The position numbers and the translations under genes were made by a program. The notes under the pieces are model-generated. The model was not told the origin of the DNA, made no database searches, and saw only the letters and a program-made list of their open reading frames with translations. This document shows, in pieces, positions 33,545 through 42,380 of a DNA stretch of 43,425 nucleotides (position 1 is the first letter of the stretch; the number at the start of each line of letters is the position of its first letter). The stretch is from an uncultured Azohydromonas sp. (GTDB lineage Bacteria > Pseudomonadota > Gammaproteobacteria > Burkholderiales > Burkholderiaceae_C), in contig NZ_CALAOH010000219.1 in the NCBI RefSeq assembly GCF_937926365.1, positions 1 to 43,425 on the forward strand, written 5' to 3'.

Positions 33545-34831
33545 ATGAAGGCAAATCGTCGCGGTTTCAACCTGGCGCTGGGCGCCGTCGCGCTGGGCAC
33601 GCTGGTCTCCACCGCGCTGCCGGCCCACGCGGCCGACACCATCAAGGTCGGCGTGCTGCACTCGCTGTCCGGCACCATGGCCATCTCGGAGACCGTGCTC
33701 AAGGACACGGTGCTGATGGCCATCGACGAGATCAACGCCAAGGGCGGCGTGCTGGGCAAGAAGCTGGAGCCCGTGGTCGTTGACCCCGCCTCCAACTGGC
33801 CGCTGTTCGCCGAGAAGGCCCGCCAGCTCATCAGCCAGGACAAGGTCGCCGTGACCTTCGGCTGCTGGACCTCCGTGAGCCGCAAGTCGGTGCTGCCGGT
33901 GTACGAGGAGCTCAACGGCCTGCTGTTCTACCCCGTGCAGTACGAGGGCGAGGAGCTGAGCAAGAACGTGTTCTACACGGGCGCCGCCCCCAACCAGCAG
34001 GCCATTCCCGCCGTCGAGTACCTGATGAGCAAGGACGGCGGCTCGGCCAAGCGCTTCGTGCTGCTGGGCACCGACTACGTGTACCCGCGCACCACCAACA
34101 AGATCCTGCGCGCCTTCCTCAAGTCCAAGGGCGTGGCCGATGCGGACATCATGGAGGAGTACACCCCCTTCGGCCACTCGGACTACCAGAGCATCATCGC
34201 CAAGATCAAGAAGTTCTCGGCCGAGGGCAAGAAGACCGCGGTGGTTTCCACCATCAACGGCGACTCCAACGTGCCCTTCTACAAGGAACTGGGCAACCAG
34301 GGCCTGAAGGCCACGGACGTGCCGGTGGTGGCCTTCTCCGTGGGTGAGGAGGAACTGCGTGGCGTGGACACCAAGCCGCTGGTGGGCCACCTCGCCGCGT
34401 GGAACTACTTCATGAGCCTGAAGAACCCGGCCAACGACGAGTTCACCAAGAAGTGGGCCGCCTACGCCAAGGCCAAGAACATCGCCGGCCACAAGGACAA
34501 GCCGCTGACCAACGACCCGATGGAGGCCACCTACATCGGCATCTACATGTGGAAGCAGGCGGTGGAGAAGGCCAAGAGCACCGACACCGACAAGGTCATC
34601 GCCGCCATGGCTGGCCAGACCTTCAAGGCCCCGAGCGGCTTCGTCGCCAAGATGGACGAGAAGAACCACCACCTGCACAAGCCGGTGTTCATCGGCGAGG
34701 TGAAGGCCGACGGCCAGTTCTCCGTGGTGTGGAAGACCCCGGGCCCCGTCAAGGCCAACCCCTGGAGTCCGTACATCCCCGGCAACGACAAGAAGAAGGA
34801 CGAGCCGGAGAAGGTGGCCGCGGCGAAGTAA
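33545..34831 (+). CDS. urtA: Urea ABC transporter substrate-binding protein UrtA
   Basis: A 428-residue periplasmic urea-binding protein. The signal peptide MKANRRGFNLALGAVALGT ends at PAHAAD. The mature protein has IKVGVLHSLSGTMAISETV, FGCWTSVSRKSVLPVYEE, GLLFYPVQYEGEELS and YTGAAPNQQAIPA, all typical of UrtA/AmiC-type binding proteins. A good GAGGGGAA precedes the ATG. The Lys-rich end (KKKDEPEKVAAAK) is unremarkable. It is first of urtABCDE, separated from urtB by 281 bp with REP-like units. Confidence 0.96.
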   Translation: MKANRRGFNLALGAVALGTLVSTALPAHAADTIKVGVLHSLSGTMAISETVLKDTVLMAIDEINAKGGVLGKKLEPVVVDPASNWPLFAEKARQLISQDKVAVTFGCWTSVSRKSVLPVYEELNGLLFYPVQYEGEELSKNVFYTGAAPNQQAIPAVEYLMSKDGGSAKRFVLLGTDYVYPRTTNKILRAFLKSKGVADADIMEEYTPFGHSDYQSIIAKIKKFSAEGKKTAVVSTINGDSNVPFYKELGNQGLKATDVPVVAFSVGEEELRGVDTKPLVGHLAAWNYFMSLKNPANDEFTKKWAAYAKAKNIAGHKDKPLTNDPMEATYIGIYMWKQAVEKAKSTDTDKVIAAMAGQTFKAPSGFVAKMDEKNHHLHKPVFIGEVKADGQFSVVWKTPGPVKANPWSPYIPGNDKKKDEPEKVAAAK

Positions 34832-34913
34832 GCGCGGCTTGACGGGGATGCACCGCCGCGGGCCCTTGCCGTTGCGGTGCCTCCCGCAAGCCCGTGCGCC
34901 GCGCACCCCGCTT

Positions 34914-34940
34914 CGTCATGCCCGCGCAGGCTGGCATCCA
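34914..34940 (+). repeat. REP-like palindromic repeat between urtA and urtB
   Basis: CGTCATGCCCGCGCAGGCTG followed by GCATCCA is a diverged member of the unit at 11886-11912. It pairs with the inverted copy at 35002-35028. Confidence 0.65.
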
Positions 34941-35001
34941 CGATGACCGGGGTGCTGCCCATTGCCCGACGGCCGACACGGTGGCGGCCGCTCAGAGCGC
35001 G

Positions 35002-35028
35002 TGGATGCCCGCCTTCGCGGGCATGACG
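35002..35028 (-). repeat. REP-like palindromic repeat between urtA and urtB (inverted)
   Basis: TGGATGCCCGCCTTCGCGGG followed by CATGACG, the inverted partner of 34914-34940, 61 bases away. Such folded elements between the first and second gene of an operon can protect the upstream mRNA and raise the binding protein relative to the permease. Confidence 0.7.
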
Positions 35029-35112
35029 GTTTCTGCGCATCAGCCTGCGGGCTGACCACGCGACGAAGCGACGCCGCAAGTGCGTCCATCAACCAGACAG
35101 CAGAGGGTGGCT

Positions 35113-36696
35113 TTGAAAACCTTGTTCCTGCGCGGCTTGCTCGCGCTGCTGACGGCGCTGCTGGGCTTGAGCGCCCACGCGCTGACGCAGCCCCAGGCGC
35201 GCGCCATCGCCGACGGCGACAACGACGCGCGCGTGCAGGCGCTCTCCGAGGCGGTGGCGCAGAGCGGCGACGCCGCGCTCGCCGCCTACGTGCAGGCGAT
35301 GCTCGACGACGCGGTGCGCGTCACGCCCGATCGCGTGCTCATCCTCAACAAGGACGGCTCCGCCGTGGACGCCGCCACCGGCACCGCCGCCCAGCTGTCC
35401 GACGACGCGCAGGAAGTCACCAACAACAACCGCATGCGCCGCGAGCTGCAGGCGGCGCTGGCGGCCCTGAACCTGTTTTCTCCCGACCGCGCCGCGCGCG
35501 CCGCCGCCATCAAGGCGCTGGGCGACGAGGCCGACGAATCCCGGCTGCCGCTGCTGGACAAGGCCTACGGCGCCGAGAGCGACCGGGACCTGAAGCAGCA
35601 GCTCGGCCTGCTGCGCGCCGCCGTGCTGGTGGCCTCGCCGGAGCGCCATGAGCGCCTGGAAGCGGCGCAGCTGCTGGCCGGCAGCGGCGAGCCCGCCACG
35701 CGCGCGCTGCTGCTGCAGCGCCTGGACGCCGAAACCGACCCCGAGCTGCGCACCGTCATCGCCGGGGCCATCCAGCAGATCGAGTCGCGCCTGGCCTGGG
35801 GCGAGCGCGCGGGCGTGCTGGTCACCGGCTTCAGCCTGGGCTCGATCCTGCTGCTGGCCGCGCTGGGCCTGGCGATCACCTACGGCCTGATGGGCGTGAT
35901 CAACATGGCCCATGGCGAGCTGATCATGATCGGCGCCTACGCGACGTACCTGGTGCAGAACGCCTTCCGCGCCTGGCTGCCAGGGCTGTTCGACTACTAC
36001 ATCCTGCTGGCGATTCCCGCCTCCTTCCTCGCCGCCGCGCTGGTGGGCGCGGTCCTGGAGCGCTTGGTCATCCGCTGGCTCTACGGCCGCCCGCTGGAGA
36101 CGCTGCTGGCCACCTGGGGCATCAGCCTGGTGCTGATGCAGGGCGTGCGCTCGCTCTTCGGCGCGCAGAACGTGCCCGTCGAGAACCCCGCGTGGCTCTC
36201 CGGCGGCGTGGCGCTGGCGAGCAACCTGACGCTGCCCTACAACCGGCTGGCCATCATCGTGTTCGCGGCGCTGGTGCTCGCCGGCGTGGCGCTGCTGATC
36301 TCGAAGACGCGCCTGGGCCTGTTCGTGCGCGGCGTGACGCAGAACCGCCGCATGGCCGCCTGCGTGGGCATCCACACCGCCCGCATCGACACCTGGGCCT
36401 TCGCGCTGGGTGCGGGCCTGGCCGGGCTGGCCGGTTGCGCGCTCAGCCAGGTCGGCAACGTCGGCCCGGACCTGGGCCAGGGCTACATCGTGGACAGCTT
36501 CATGGTCGTGGTGCTGGGCGGCGTGGGCCAGCTCGCCGGCACCGTGTGGGCCGCGCTGGGGCTGGGCCTGCTCAACAAGCTCCTTGAGGGCTGGGCCGGC
36601 GCGGTGCTGGCCAAGATCATGGTGCTGGTCTTCATCGTGGTGTTCATCCAGAAGCGTCCGCAGGGCCTGTTCGCCCTGAAGGGGAGGGAAGCATGA
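35113..36696 (+). CDS. urtB: Urea ABC transporter permease UrtB
   Basis: A 527-residue permease with a LivH-type membrane domain. A signal-like helix (MKTLFLRGLLALLTALLGLS) is followed by a periplasmic region of about 220 residues characteristic of UrtB (VTNNNRMRRELQAALAAL), then about eight membrane segments including SILLLAALGLAITYGLMGVI, NMAHGELIMIGAYATYL and GGVGQLAGTVWAALGLGLLN. TTG at 35113 is preferred because GAGGG precedes it at the right distance and it gives the cleanest signal sequence; GTG at 35107 and 35080 are in frame. Confidence 0.93.
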   Translation: MKTLFLRGLLALLTALLGLSAHALTQPQARAIADGDNDARVQALSEAVAQSGDAALAAYVQAMLDDAVRVTPDRVLILNKDGSAVDAATGTAAQLSDDAQEVTNNNRMRRELQAALAALNLFSPDRAARAAAIKALGDEADESRLPLLDKAYGAESDRDLKQQLGLLRAAVLVASPERHERLEAAQLLAGSGEPATRALLLQRLDAETDPELRTVIAGAIQQIESRLAWGERAGVLVTGFSLGSILLLAALGLAITYGLMGVINMAHGELIMIGAYATYLVQNAFRAWLPGLFDYYILLAIPASFLAAALVGAVLERLVIRWLYGRPLETLLATWGISLVLMQGVRSLFGAQNVPVENPAWLSGGVALASNLTLPYNRLAIIVFAALVLAGVALLISKTRLGLFVRGVTQNRRMAACVGIHTARIDTWAFALGAGLAGLAGCALSQVGNVGPDLGQGYIVDSFMVVVLGGVGQLAGTVWAALGLGLLNKLLEGWAGAVLAKIMVLVFIVVFIQKRPQGLFALKGREA

Positions 36697-37817
36697 GTGC
36701 GGTTCTGCAATCGCCCCTGGGGCTCACGCCGCGGCGCGGCCTGCTGCTGGGCACGCGCGGCTGGGTTGGCGTGGGCGCGGCGCTGATGGCGGTGCTGGTC
36801 ATCGTGCCCTCGCTCAACCTGATGCTGCCGGCGGCGCATCCGCTGCACCTGCCGGACCACGTGGTGGCGCTGGTGGGCAAGATCATGTGCTACGCCATCT
36901 GCGCGCTGGCGATGGACCTGATCTGGGGCTACACCGGCATCCTGTCGCTGGGCCATGGCCTGTTCTTCGCGCTGGGCGGCTACGGCATGGGCATGTACCT
37001 CATGCGCCAGATCGGCCGCGACGGCAACTACAAGAGCGACCTGCCGGACTTCATGGTGTTCCTGGACTGGAAGGAACTGCCCTGGCACTGGGCCTGGAGC
37101 GACTCGCTCTTCCTGCAGCTCATCCTGGTGCTGGCGGTGCCGGGGCTGCTGGCCTGGGTGTTCGGCTACTTCGCCTTCCGCTCGCGCATCAAGGGCGTGT
37201 ACTTCTCCATCATCACGCAGGCGCTGACCTACGCCGCGATGCTGCTGTTCTTCCGCAACGAGACCGGTTTCGGGGGCAACAACGGTTTCACCGATTTCAA
37301 GCGCATCCTGGAGGTACCGCTGGCGCAGCCTTCCACGCGCATGGTGCTGTTCGTGACGACGGGGCTCGTGCTCATCGGCTTCTACCTGATGGCGCGCGCG
37401 CTGGTGCACAGCCGCTTCGGCCGCGTGCTGCAGGCCATCCGCGACGCCGAGAGCCGCGTGCGCTTCACGGGCTACGACCCGCTGTCCTACAAGCTCGCGA
37501 TCTGGACGCTGTCGGCCGTGATGTGCGCCGTGGCCGGGGCGCTATACGTGCCGCAGGTGGGCATCATCAACCCGGGCGAGATGTCGCCGGCCGCATCCAT
37601 CGAGATCGCGGTGTGGGCGGCCGTCGGCGGGCGCGCCACGCTGGTGGGGCCGATCCTGGGCGCTTTCTTCGTCAACGGCGCCAAGAGCTGGTTCACGCAG
37701 GCCTTCCCCGAGTACTGGCTGTACTTCCTGGGCGCGCTCTTCATCGCCGTGACGCTGTTCATGCCGCAGGGCATCGTGGGGCTGTGGCGCCGCAACAAGA
37801 AGGAGGAGCGCGCATGA
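36693..37817 (+). CDS. urtC: Urea ABC transporter permease UrtC
   Basis: A 374-residue permease with a LivM-type fold that pairs with UrtB. Membrane segments begin near residue 18. Recognisable parts are YAICALAMDLIWGYTGILSL, GHGLFFALGGYGMGMYLM, ITQALTYAAMLLFFRNETGF and INPGEMSPAASIEIAVWAAV. The ATG overlaps the urtB stop by 4 bp, and its stop overlaps urtD by 4 bp. Confidence 0.95.
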   Translation: MSAVLQSPLGLTPRRGLLLGTRGWVGVGAALMAVLVIVPSLNLMLPAAHPLHLPDHVVALVGKIMCYAICALAMDLIWGYTGILSLGHGLFFALGGYGMGMYLMRQIGRDGNYKSDLPDFMVFLDWKELPWHWAWSDSLFLQLILVLAVPGLLAWVFGYFAFRSRIKGVYFSIITQALTYAAMLLFFRNETGFGGNNGFTDFKRILEVPLAQPSTRMVLFVTTGLVLIGFYLMARALVHSRFGRVLQAIRDAESRVRFTGYDPLSYKLAIWTLSAVMCAVAGALYVPQVGIINPGEMSPAASIEIAVWAAVGGRATLVGPILGAFFVNGAKSWFTQAFPEYWLYFLGALFIAVTLFMPQGIVGLWRRNKKEERA

Positions 37818-38692
37818 CGCCCGACCTGATGGAAGACCGTGCGCAGGCGCTGGCCGCGCACGAGAGGAAGCTCGCCGCCTCGGCCGGCGGCCGCTGGGAA
37901 GGCGGCTTCGGCCGGCCCATGGCCCACGGCGTGCCCGATTTCGCGCAGGGCGTGGCGCTGTACGTTGAGGACGTGACGGTCAGCTTCGACGGCTTCAAGG
38001 CGCTCAACGCGCTGAGCCTGGCCATCGGCGTGGGCGAGCTGCGCTGCATCATCGGCCCCAACGGCGCGGGCAAGACCACGATGATGGACGTCATCACCGG
38101 CAAGACCGCGCCCGACCAGGGCAAGGTGCACTTCGGCTCCAACATCGACCTGCTGCGCCTGCGCGAGAACGAGATCGCGCAGATCGGCATCGGGCGCAAG
38201 TTCCAGAAGCCGACCGTTTACGAAGAGCTCAGCGTGTTCGAGAACCTGGAGCTGGCGCTCAAGGCCGACCGCCGCGTGCGCGCCAGCCTGTTCTCGCGCC
38301 TGACGGGCGAACAGCTCGACCGCATCGGCGCCATGCTGGAGCGCATCCATTTGAAGTATTCCGCGCAGCGCCAGGCCGGGCTGCTCTCGCACGGGCAGAA
38401 GCAGTGGCTGGAGATCGGCATGCTGCTGATGCAGGACCCGAAGCTGCTGCTGCTCGACGAGCCCGTGGCCGGCATGACGGACGAGGAGACCGAGCGCACG
38501 GCGGAGCTGTTCCTGTCGCTGGCCGGCGAGCACTCGCTGATGGTGGTGGAGCACGACATGAAGTTCGTGGACCAGCTCACGCAGGGCCATCGCAAGGTGA
38601 CGGTGCTGCACGAGGGCCGCGTGCTGGCCGAGGGGCTGCTGTCGCAGGTGCAGAACGACGATCGGGTGGTGGAGGTGTACCTTGGGCGCTGA
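37814..38692 (+). CDS. urtD: Urea ABC transporter ATP-binding protein UrtD
   Basis: A 292-residue LivG-type ATPase. Walker A is GPNGAGKTTMMD near residue 86, the signature is LLSHGQKQWLEIG and Walker B is LLLLDEPVAGM; the switch histidine is in MVVEHDMKFV. An N-terminal extension of about 50 residues (MTPDLMEDRAQALAAHERKL) precedes the ATPase fold. It drives urea import with UrtE. Confidence 0.96.
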   Translation: MTPDLMEDRAQALAAHERKLAASAGGRWEGGFGRPMAHGVPDFAQGVALYVEDVTVSFDGFKALNALSLAIGVGELRCIIGPNGAGKTTMMDVITGKTAPDQGKVHFGSNIDLLRLRENEIAQIGIGRKFQKPTVYEELSVFENLELALKADRRVRASLFSRLTGEQLDRIGAMLERIHLKYSAQRQAGLLSHGQKQWLEIGMLLMQDPKLLLLDEPVAGMTDEETERTAELFLSLAGEHSLMVVEHDMKFVDQLTQGHRKVTVLHEGRVLAEGLLSQVQNDDRVVEVYLGR

Positions 38693-38696
38693 GGTG

Positions 38697-39389
38697 ATGC
38701 TGCAGGTCGAGGGCCTGAACCAGTACTACGGCGGCTCGCACATCCTGCGCAACGTGGCCTTCGAGGCCCGGCGCGGCGAGGTGACGGTGGTGCTGGGGCG
38801 CAACGGCGTGGGCAAGACCACGCTGCTCAAGAGCCTCATGGGCGTGGTGCCCATCAAGAGCGGCGGCGTGAAGCTCGAAGGGCAGGACGTCTCGCGTGCC
38901 GCGCCCTACGAGCGCGTGCGCGCCGGCATGGGTTACGTGCCGCAGGGCCGCGAGATCTTCGGCCGGCTCACGGTGGAGGAGAACCTGCGCATGGGCCTGG
39001 CGAAGCTGCCGGGGCGCACGCCCATCCCCGAGGAGCTGTACGAGCTGTTCCCGGTGCTCAAGCAGATGCTGGGCCGGCGCGGCGGCGACCTCTCGGGCGG
39101 ACAGCAGCAGCAGCTGGCCATCGCGCGGGCGCTGGCGGGCAGACCGAAGCTGCTGATCCTGGACGAGCCGACCGAGGGCATCCAGCCCAGCATCATCAAG
39201 GACATCGGCCGCGTGATCCGGCGCCTGGCGGAGCGCGGCGACATGGCGATCCTGCTGGTGGAGCAGTACTACGACTTCGCCGCGGAGCTGGCCGACCAGT
39301 ACCTGGTGATGGAGCGCGGCGAGGTCGTGGCCCGCGGCGCCGGGCGCGACATGGAGGCCAACGGGGTGCGGGGACTGGTGGCGATCTGA
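38697..39389 (+). CDS. urtE: Urea ABC transporter ATP-binding protein UrtE
   Basis: A 230-residue LivF-type ATPase. Walker A is GRNGVGKTTLLK, the signature LSGGQQQQLAIARAL and Walker B LLILDEPTEGIQPS, with the switch histidine replaced by glutamine-type context LLVEQYYDFA, as is normal for LivF/UrtE. The family usually begins at MLQVEGLNQYYGG, so ATG 38697 is given; a TTG at 38682 has a better-placed GGAGG and would add five residues. Its stop lies 10 bp from the converging CHRD gene. Confidence 0.95.
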   Translation: MLQVEGLNQYYGGSHILRNVAFEARRGEVTVVLGRNGVGKTTLLKSLMGVVPIKSGGVKLEGQDVSRAAPYERVRAGMGYVPQGREIFGRLTVEENLRMGLAKLPGRTPIPEELYELFPVLKQMLGRRGGDLSGGQQQQLAIARALAGRPKLLILDEPTEGIQPSIIKDIGRVIRRLAERGDMAILLVEQYYDFAAELADQYLVMERGEVVARGAGRDMEANGVRGLVAI

Positions 39390-39398
39390 GCCTCGGGC

Positions 39399-39971
39399 TC
39401 AGTGCCCGTGATGCGCGATCCCCAGTTGCGAGCGCATCTCGCCGCCGGGCCAGCGCGTGCTGTGCACGTTCACGTACAGCGCCTTGTTGTGCAGGGCTTC
39501 GATCAACTCGTCGAACTCGCCCGGGCCGATGCCCTGCGTGATGGCCGCCTGCGTGGCCGCGATGTCGGGGCTGACGTCATTGGGCGTGATGCTGCCGGTG
39601 AGCATGCCGCTGCGCGGCCCCGGGCACAGCGGCGTGCCGGCCGGGCCGTTGCCAAGGTTGGTGCACAGGAACACCGTGATGCCGCCGTTGACGCCGGGCT
39701 GTGCGAAGTGGATGTGCGCCTGCTGCACGTCGCCCTCCAGGTCGGCATAGCTCAGCCGCCAGCTGATGAGCTTGGCGTGGTGGTCCACCGTGGCACGGAA
39801 GTTGGCGCGTGCGGCGGTGGAGACCGAAGGCACCTCCTGGTAGCCCTCCAGGCGCACGCGCAGGTCGTGCATGTGCGCGCCGTGGCCCGGGTCATGCGCG
39901 AGCGCTGGCAGCGGCAGGGCGCCGCCCAGCACGGCGGCGGCGAAAGCAAGGCGTGTGAAGCGGTGGTTCAT
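39399..39971 (-). CDS. Exported CHRD-domain protein
   Basis: A 190-residue protein with a signal peptide (MNHRFTRLAFAAAVLGGALP, ending in ALA). The mature start is His-rich (HDPGHGAHMHD). A CHRD (chordin-like) domain follows: LEGYQEVPSVSTAARANF, SYADLEGDVQQAHIHFAQPG and a C-terminal LYVNVHSTRWPGGEMRSQLG. Two cysteines (CTN, LCPG) may form a disulfide. It should be periplasmic or secreted; the role of bacterial CHRD proteins is not established. The 227 bp upstream hold no recognised element. Confidence 0.87.
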   Translation of the reverse strand: MNHRFTRLAFAAAVLGGALPLPALAHDPGHGAHMHDLRVRLEGYQEVPSVSTAARANFRATVDHHAKLISWRLSYADLEGDVQQAHIHFAQPGVNGGITVFLCTNLGNGPAGTPLCPGPRSGMLTGSITPNDVSPDIAATQAAITQGIGPGEFDELIEALHNKALYVNVHSTRWPGGEMRSQLGIAHHGH

Positions 39972-40198
39972 GCGTGCTCTCCTGTTCCTGTTGAAAAGGG
40001 GTCCGGAGGCCCGCGGCAGCGTGCCGCGACGCGGGCGGGAACCCGCGTCTGCGGGATACGCAACCGCCCCTTCGTCACGGCTCCGGGTTTGCCCTGAAGC
40101 CCGGCGCTTTCCCCCGGCTTGCGGCAGGCGCGCTTGAAAAAGCGTCCATCGCTGCTCTCGCCCGGCCGCCGTGTGCCGCGCAGCGGCGCTGACGGAGC

Positions 40199-40756
40199 TC
40201 AGGTGTCGAGCTTGCGAATCACGCGGCAGGGGTTGCCCGCGGCGAACACGCCTTCGGGCACGTCGCGCGTGACGATGCTGCCGGCGCCGATGACGGCGCG
40301 CGAGCCGATGCGCACGCCCGGCAGGATGATGGCGCCGCCGCCCACCCACACGTCGTCGCCGATCTCCACCGGGGTGCCGTACTCCTGCTGGCGGCGCAGC
40401 GCGGCGTCCAGCGGGTGCATGGCGGTGTAGATCTGCACGGCGGGGCCGAAGAGCGTGAAGTGGCCGATGCGCACGCGGCACACGTCCAGCACCACGCAGT
40501 TGAAGTTGAAGAACACGCTCTCGCCGAGCTCGATGTTGACGCCGTAGTCGCAATGGAAGGGCGGCTGCATGCGCACCGTGTCGCCGCCGGCGCCCAGCAG
40601 CTGCTCCAGGATGCGCCGGCGCACGTGGCCCTGCGTCTCGCGCGTGACGTTGAGCGTCTGGCACAGGTCGCGGGCGCGCTCGCGCATGGCGGTGAGCTGC
40701 GCGTCCAGCGGGTCGTAGAGCTCGCCGGCGAGCATCTTGTCGAGCTCGGTGCTCAT
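40199..40756 (-). CDS. Maltose/galactoside-type O-acetyltransferase
   Basis: A 185-residue left-handed beta-helix acetyltransferase of the LacA/Maa/NodL group. N-terminal MLAGELYDPLDAQLTAMRER is the Mac signature. Hexapeptide repeats follow: YGVNIELGESVFFNFNCVVL and DDVWVGGGAIILPGVRIGSR. The catalytic histidine lies in IYTAMHPLDA. It would transfer acetyl from acetyl-CoA to a sugar or related hydroxyl compound. The ATG at 40756 gives the standard family length. It sits between the CHRD gene and ureD, all on minus. Confidence 0.92.
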   Translation of the reverse strand: MSTELDKMLAGELYDPLDAQLTAMRERARDLCQTLNVTRETQGHVRRRILEQLLGAGGDTVRMQPPFHCDYGVNIELGESVFFNFNCVVLDVCRVRIGHFTLFGPAVQIYTAMHPLDAALRRQQEYGTPVEIGDDVWVGGGAIILPGVRIGSRAVIGAGSIVTRDVPEGVFAAGNPCRVIRKLDT

Positions 40757-40936
40757 GGGGCGGCGCCGGGACGGCGGTGGTTCAGGCGGTGCATCGACGT
40801 CTCGCCGGCAACCGCCGCGCCCGCGGGCGCTGGGGCTGGGGGGCTCAGGCCGCCAGCAGCGCCTCGATTCCGCCTCTGCAAGACCTCCGGCCACGGCTGT
40901 GCCGCGGGCACGCCAGCGGCAAGCTCCACGCGGTTC

Positions 40937-41758
40937 TCAGGTCCTCCACACCCGCGGCGCGCAGGCCGGCAGCTGCCAGGCGGCTTCGCGCCAGCGCGCC
41001 CACAGCTGCTGCATCAGCCGCTGCGCCGGCTCTACGCGCTCGGCCAGCATGCGCAGCACCACCACGCGCGGCGAGGGGCTGGTGACGCCGGCGCGGGGCT
41101 CGCCCTCGCACAGCGCGCGGCCGGCTTCCAGCAGCGCCTCGCGCAGCGCCGCGGGCAGCGGCTGCGCGCTGGCGAACCACAGCGTGCCCAACACCCGGCG
41201 CCCGGCCCAGCCCAGCGGGCTGTCCAGCAGCCGCGTGTCGGCGGCCTCGATGTGGCCGCGCTCCAGCCACAGCCCCGGCAGCTCCAGGTGCTGCAGGAAG
41301 CTGCCGCGCCGCCACGGGTCGTTCGCGGCGGGCAGGCCCAGCGCGATCAGGTCCCAGCCGATCATCTGCGCCGCGTCGCGCAGCTCGAAGCGCTGGCGGT
41401 TCTCGGCGCGGCAAGCGTCGTGGGCGATGGCTTCCAGCGGCATCCACTCCAGCCGCGCGTCGCCCTGCAGCGTGGCCTGCACGCGCTGCAGCGCCGTTTC
41501 GCCCAGGCTGCGGTAGAAGCGCGTGGCGCCGGGCGTGGTCAGCAGCGCATGGCTGCCGGGCTCCAGCTGCAGCGACAGGTGCAACTCGTCGCCGCCGGCC
41601 ACCCCACCGGGCGGATGCACCAGCACGTGGTGGCACACGCGCGGGCCTTCGGGATAGAGCCGCTGCAGCACCCGCAGCGGGCCCTCGTGGCGGTCCAGCG
41701 CGACGGTGCGCTCGTTGTCGCGGAAATAGCGGATCGAGAGTTCTGCGTGCCAAGCCAT
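40937..41758 (-). CDS. ureD: Urease accessory protein UreD
   Basis: A 273-residue scaffold that binds apo-urease and, with UreF and UreG, inserts nickel. It has family features: YPEGPRVCHHVLVHPPGGVA, GGDELHLSLQLEPGSHALLT, TPGATRFYRS and LEWMPLEAIAHDACR. It is normally directly upstream of ureA; here it is about 15 kb away on the same strand, just beyond urtABCDE. The 180 bp between it and the acetyltransferase are non-coding, so it may have its own transcript. Confidence 0.93.
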   Translation of the reverse strand: MAWHAELSIRYFRDNERTVALDRHEGPLRVLQRLYPEGPRVCHHVLVHPPGGVAGGDELHLSLQLEPGSHALLTTPGATRFYRSLGETALQRVQATLQGDARLEWMPLEAIAHDACRAENRQRFELRDAAQMIGWDLIALGLPAANDPWRRGSFLQHLELPGLWLERGHIEAADTRLLDSPLGWAGRRVLGTLWFASAQPLPAALREALLEAGRALCEGEPRAGVTSPSPRVVVLRMLAERVEPAQRLMQQLWARWREAAWQLPACAPRVWRT

Positions 41759-42164
41759 GCGGCGTACAGCGGCCGCGGCGGGCCGGGCGTTGCGACGGGA
41801 AGCCGCCAGTGTCGCAGAGCGGCCGCGGCACTCCCGCCGCCATACGGCGGCCCGCCGTTTGCAACGCCATCAGGATTGACGGTAAGTCCTTACCGCCCGC
41901 CGCGCCGTCCTTTGCCGCCGATGTTGCCGGCCGCCGTTCGAGGCCTGCGTGGCGTGCCGGATCGGACCCTTTCCCTCCGGCGTCAGGTTCGAGCCGTCCG
42001 CGTGGTTGCCCAGGGCGCCGGGCGGTCCTGTGTCCTGGGTGTACCAGGGTTGGTCTCCAAGGCAACTGGGGGGTTGCATCGCCTTTGCATCGGAAAGTGC
42101 ATGCGATGGGCACAGGCATTGCCCGGGATTTCACCGGGCCATCGCCCAAGGGATACCACCGCCG
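41759..42164. promoter_or_regulatory. Divergent ureD/nap intergenic region
   Basis: About 400 non-coding bases hold both promoters. GGTAA-GTCC-TTACC at 41881-41894 is a perfect 5-4-5 palindrome and a candidate operator. Near the nap end, a hairpin GCCCGG/CCGGGC with a GATTTCA loop lies around 42121-42139, close to the napE start. No clear FNR or NarL site and no convincing molybdenum-cofactor riboswitch was seen. Confidence 0.45.
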
Positions 42165-42380
42165 ATGAAGTCCTCGCCCATCCCCCCTGAGCCCGCCGGC
42201 TCCGCCGTCCACCCCGCCGATCCGGACGCCCCTTCCACCAAGCAGGAGGAAACGCGCAGCTTCCTGTTTCTGACCATCGTGACGGCGCCCGTGCTGGCCG
42301 TGGTCACGGTGGCGGGCTGGGGTTTCATCGTGTGGATGTACCAGCTCCTGTCCGGACGGCTGCCGGGGTACACGCCGTGA
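42165..42380 (+). CDS. napE: Periplasmic nitrate reductase NapE
   Basis: A 71-residue membrane protein with a hydrophilic N-terminus and one membrane segment (FLFLTIVTAPVLAVVTVAGW). The motif KQEETRSFLFLTIV is typical of NapE, a small nap-operon component of unknown exact role. The stop overlaps the napD start by 4 bp. The ATG start fits the family length; no strong Shine-Dalgarno sequence is visible. Confidence 0.87.
   Translation: MKSSPIPPEPAGSAVHPADPDAPSTKQEETRSFLFLTIVTAPVLAVVTVAGWGFIVWMYQLLSGRLPGYTP

Noticed and set aside
39386..39402. Small hairpin CTGAGCC/GGCTCAG spanning the urtE and CHRD stop codons
   Set aside because: The stem is only 7 bp, overlaps both stop codons and has no T-run on either side; too weak to call a terminator.
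41985..42001. GGTTCGAGCC resembling a tRNA T-arm
   Set aside because: Flanking bases do not form the T-stem, and no D-arm, anticodon arm or acceptor stem could be folded around it.
41995..42164. Possible molybdenum-cofactor riboswitch ahead of nap
   Set aside because: Several small hairpins exist, but the conserved elements of that motif could not be recognised.
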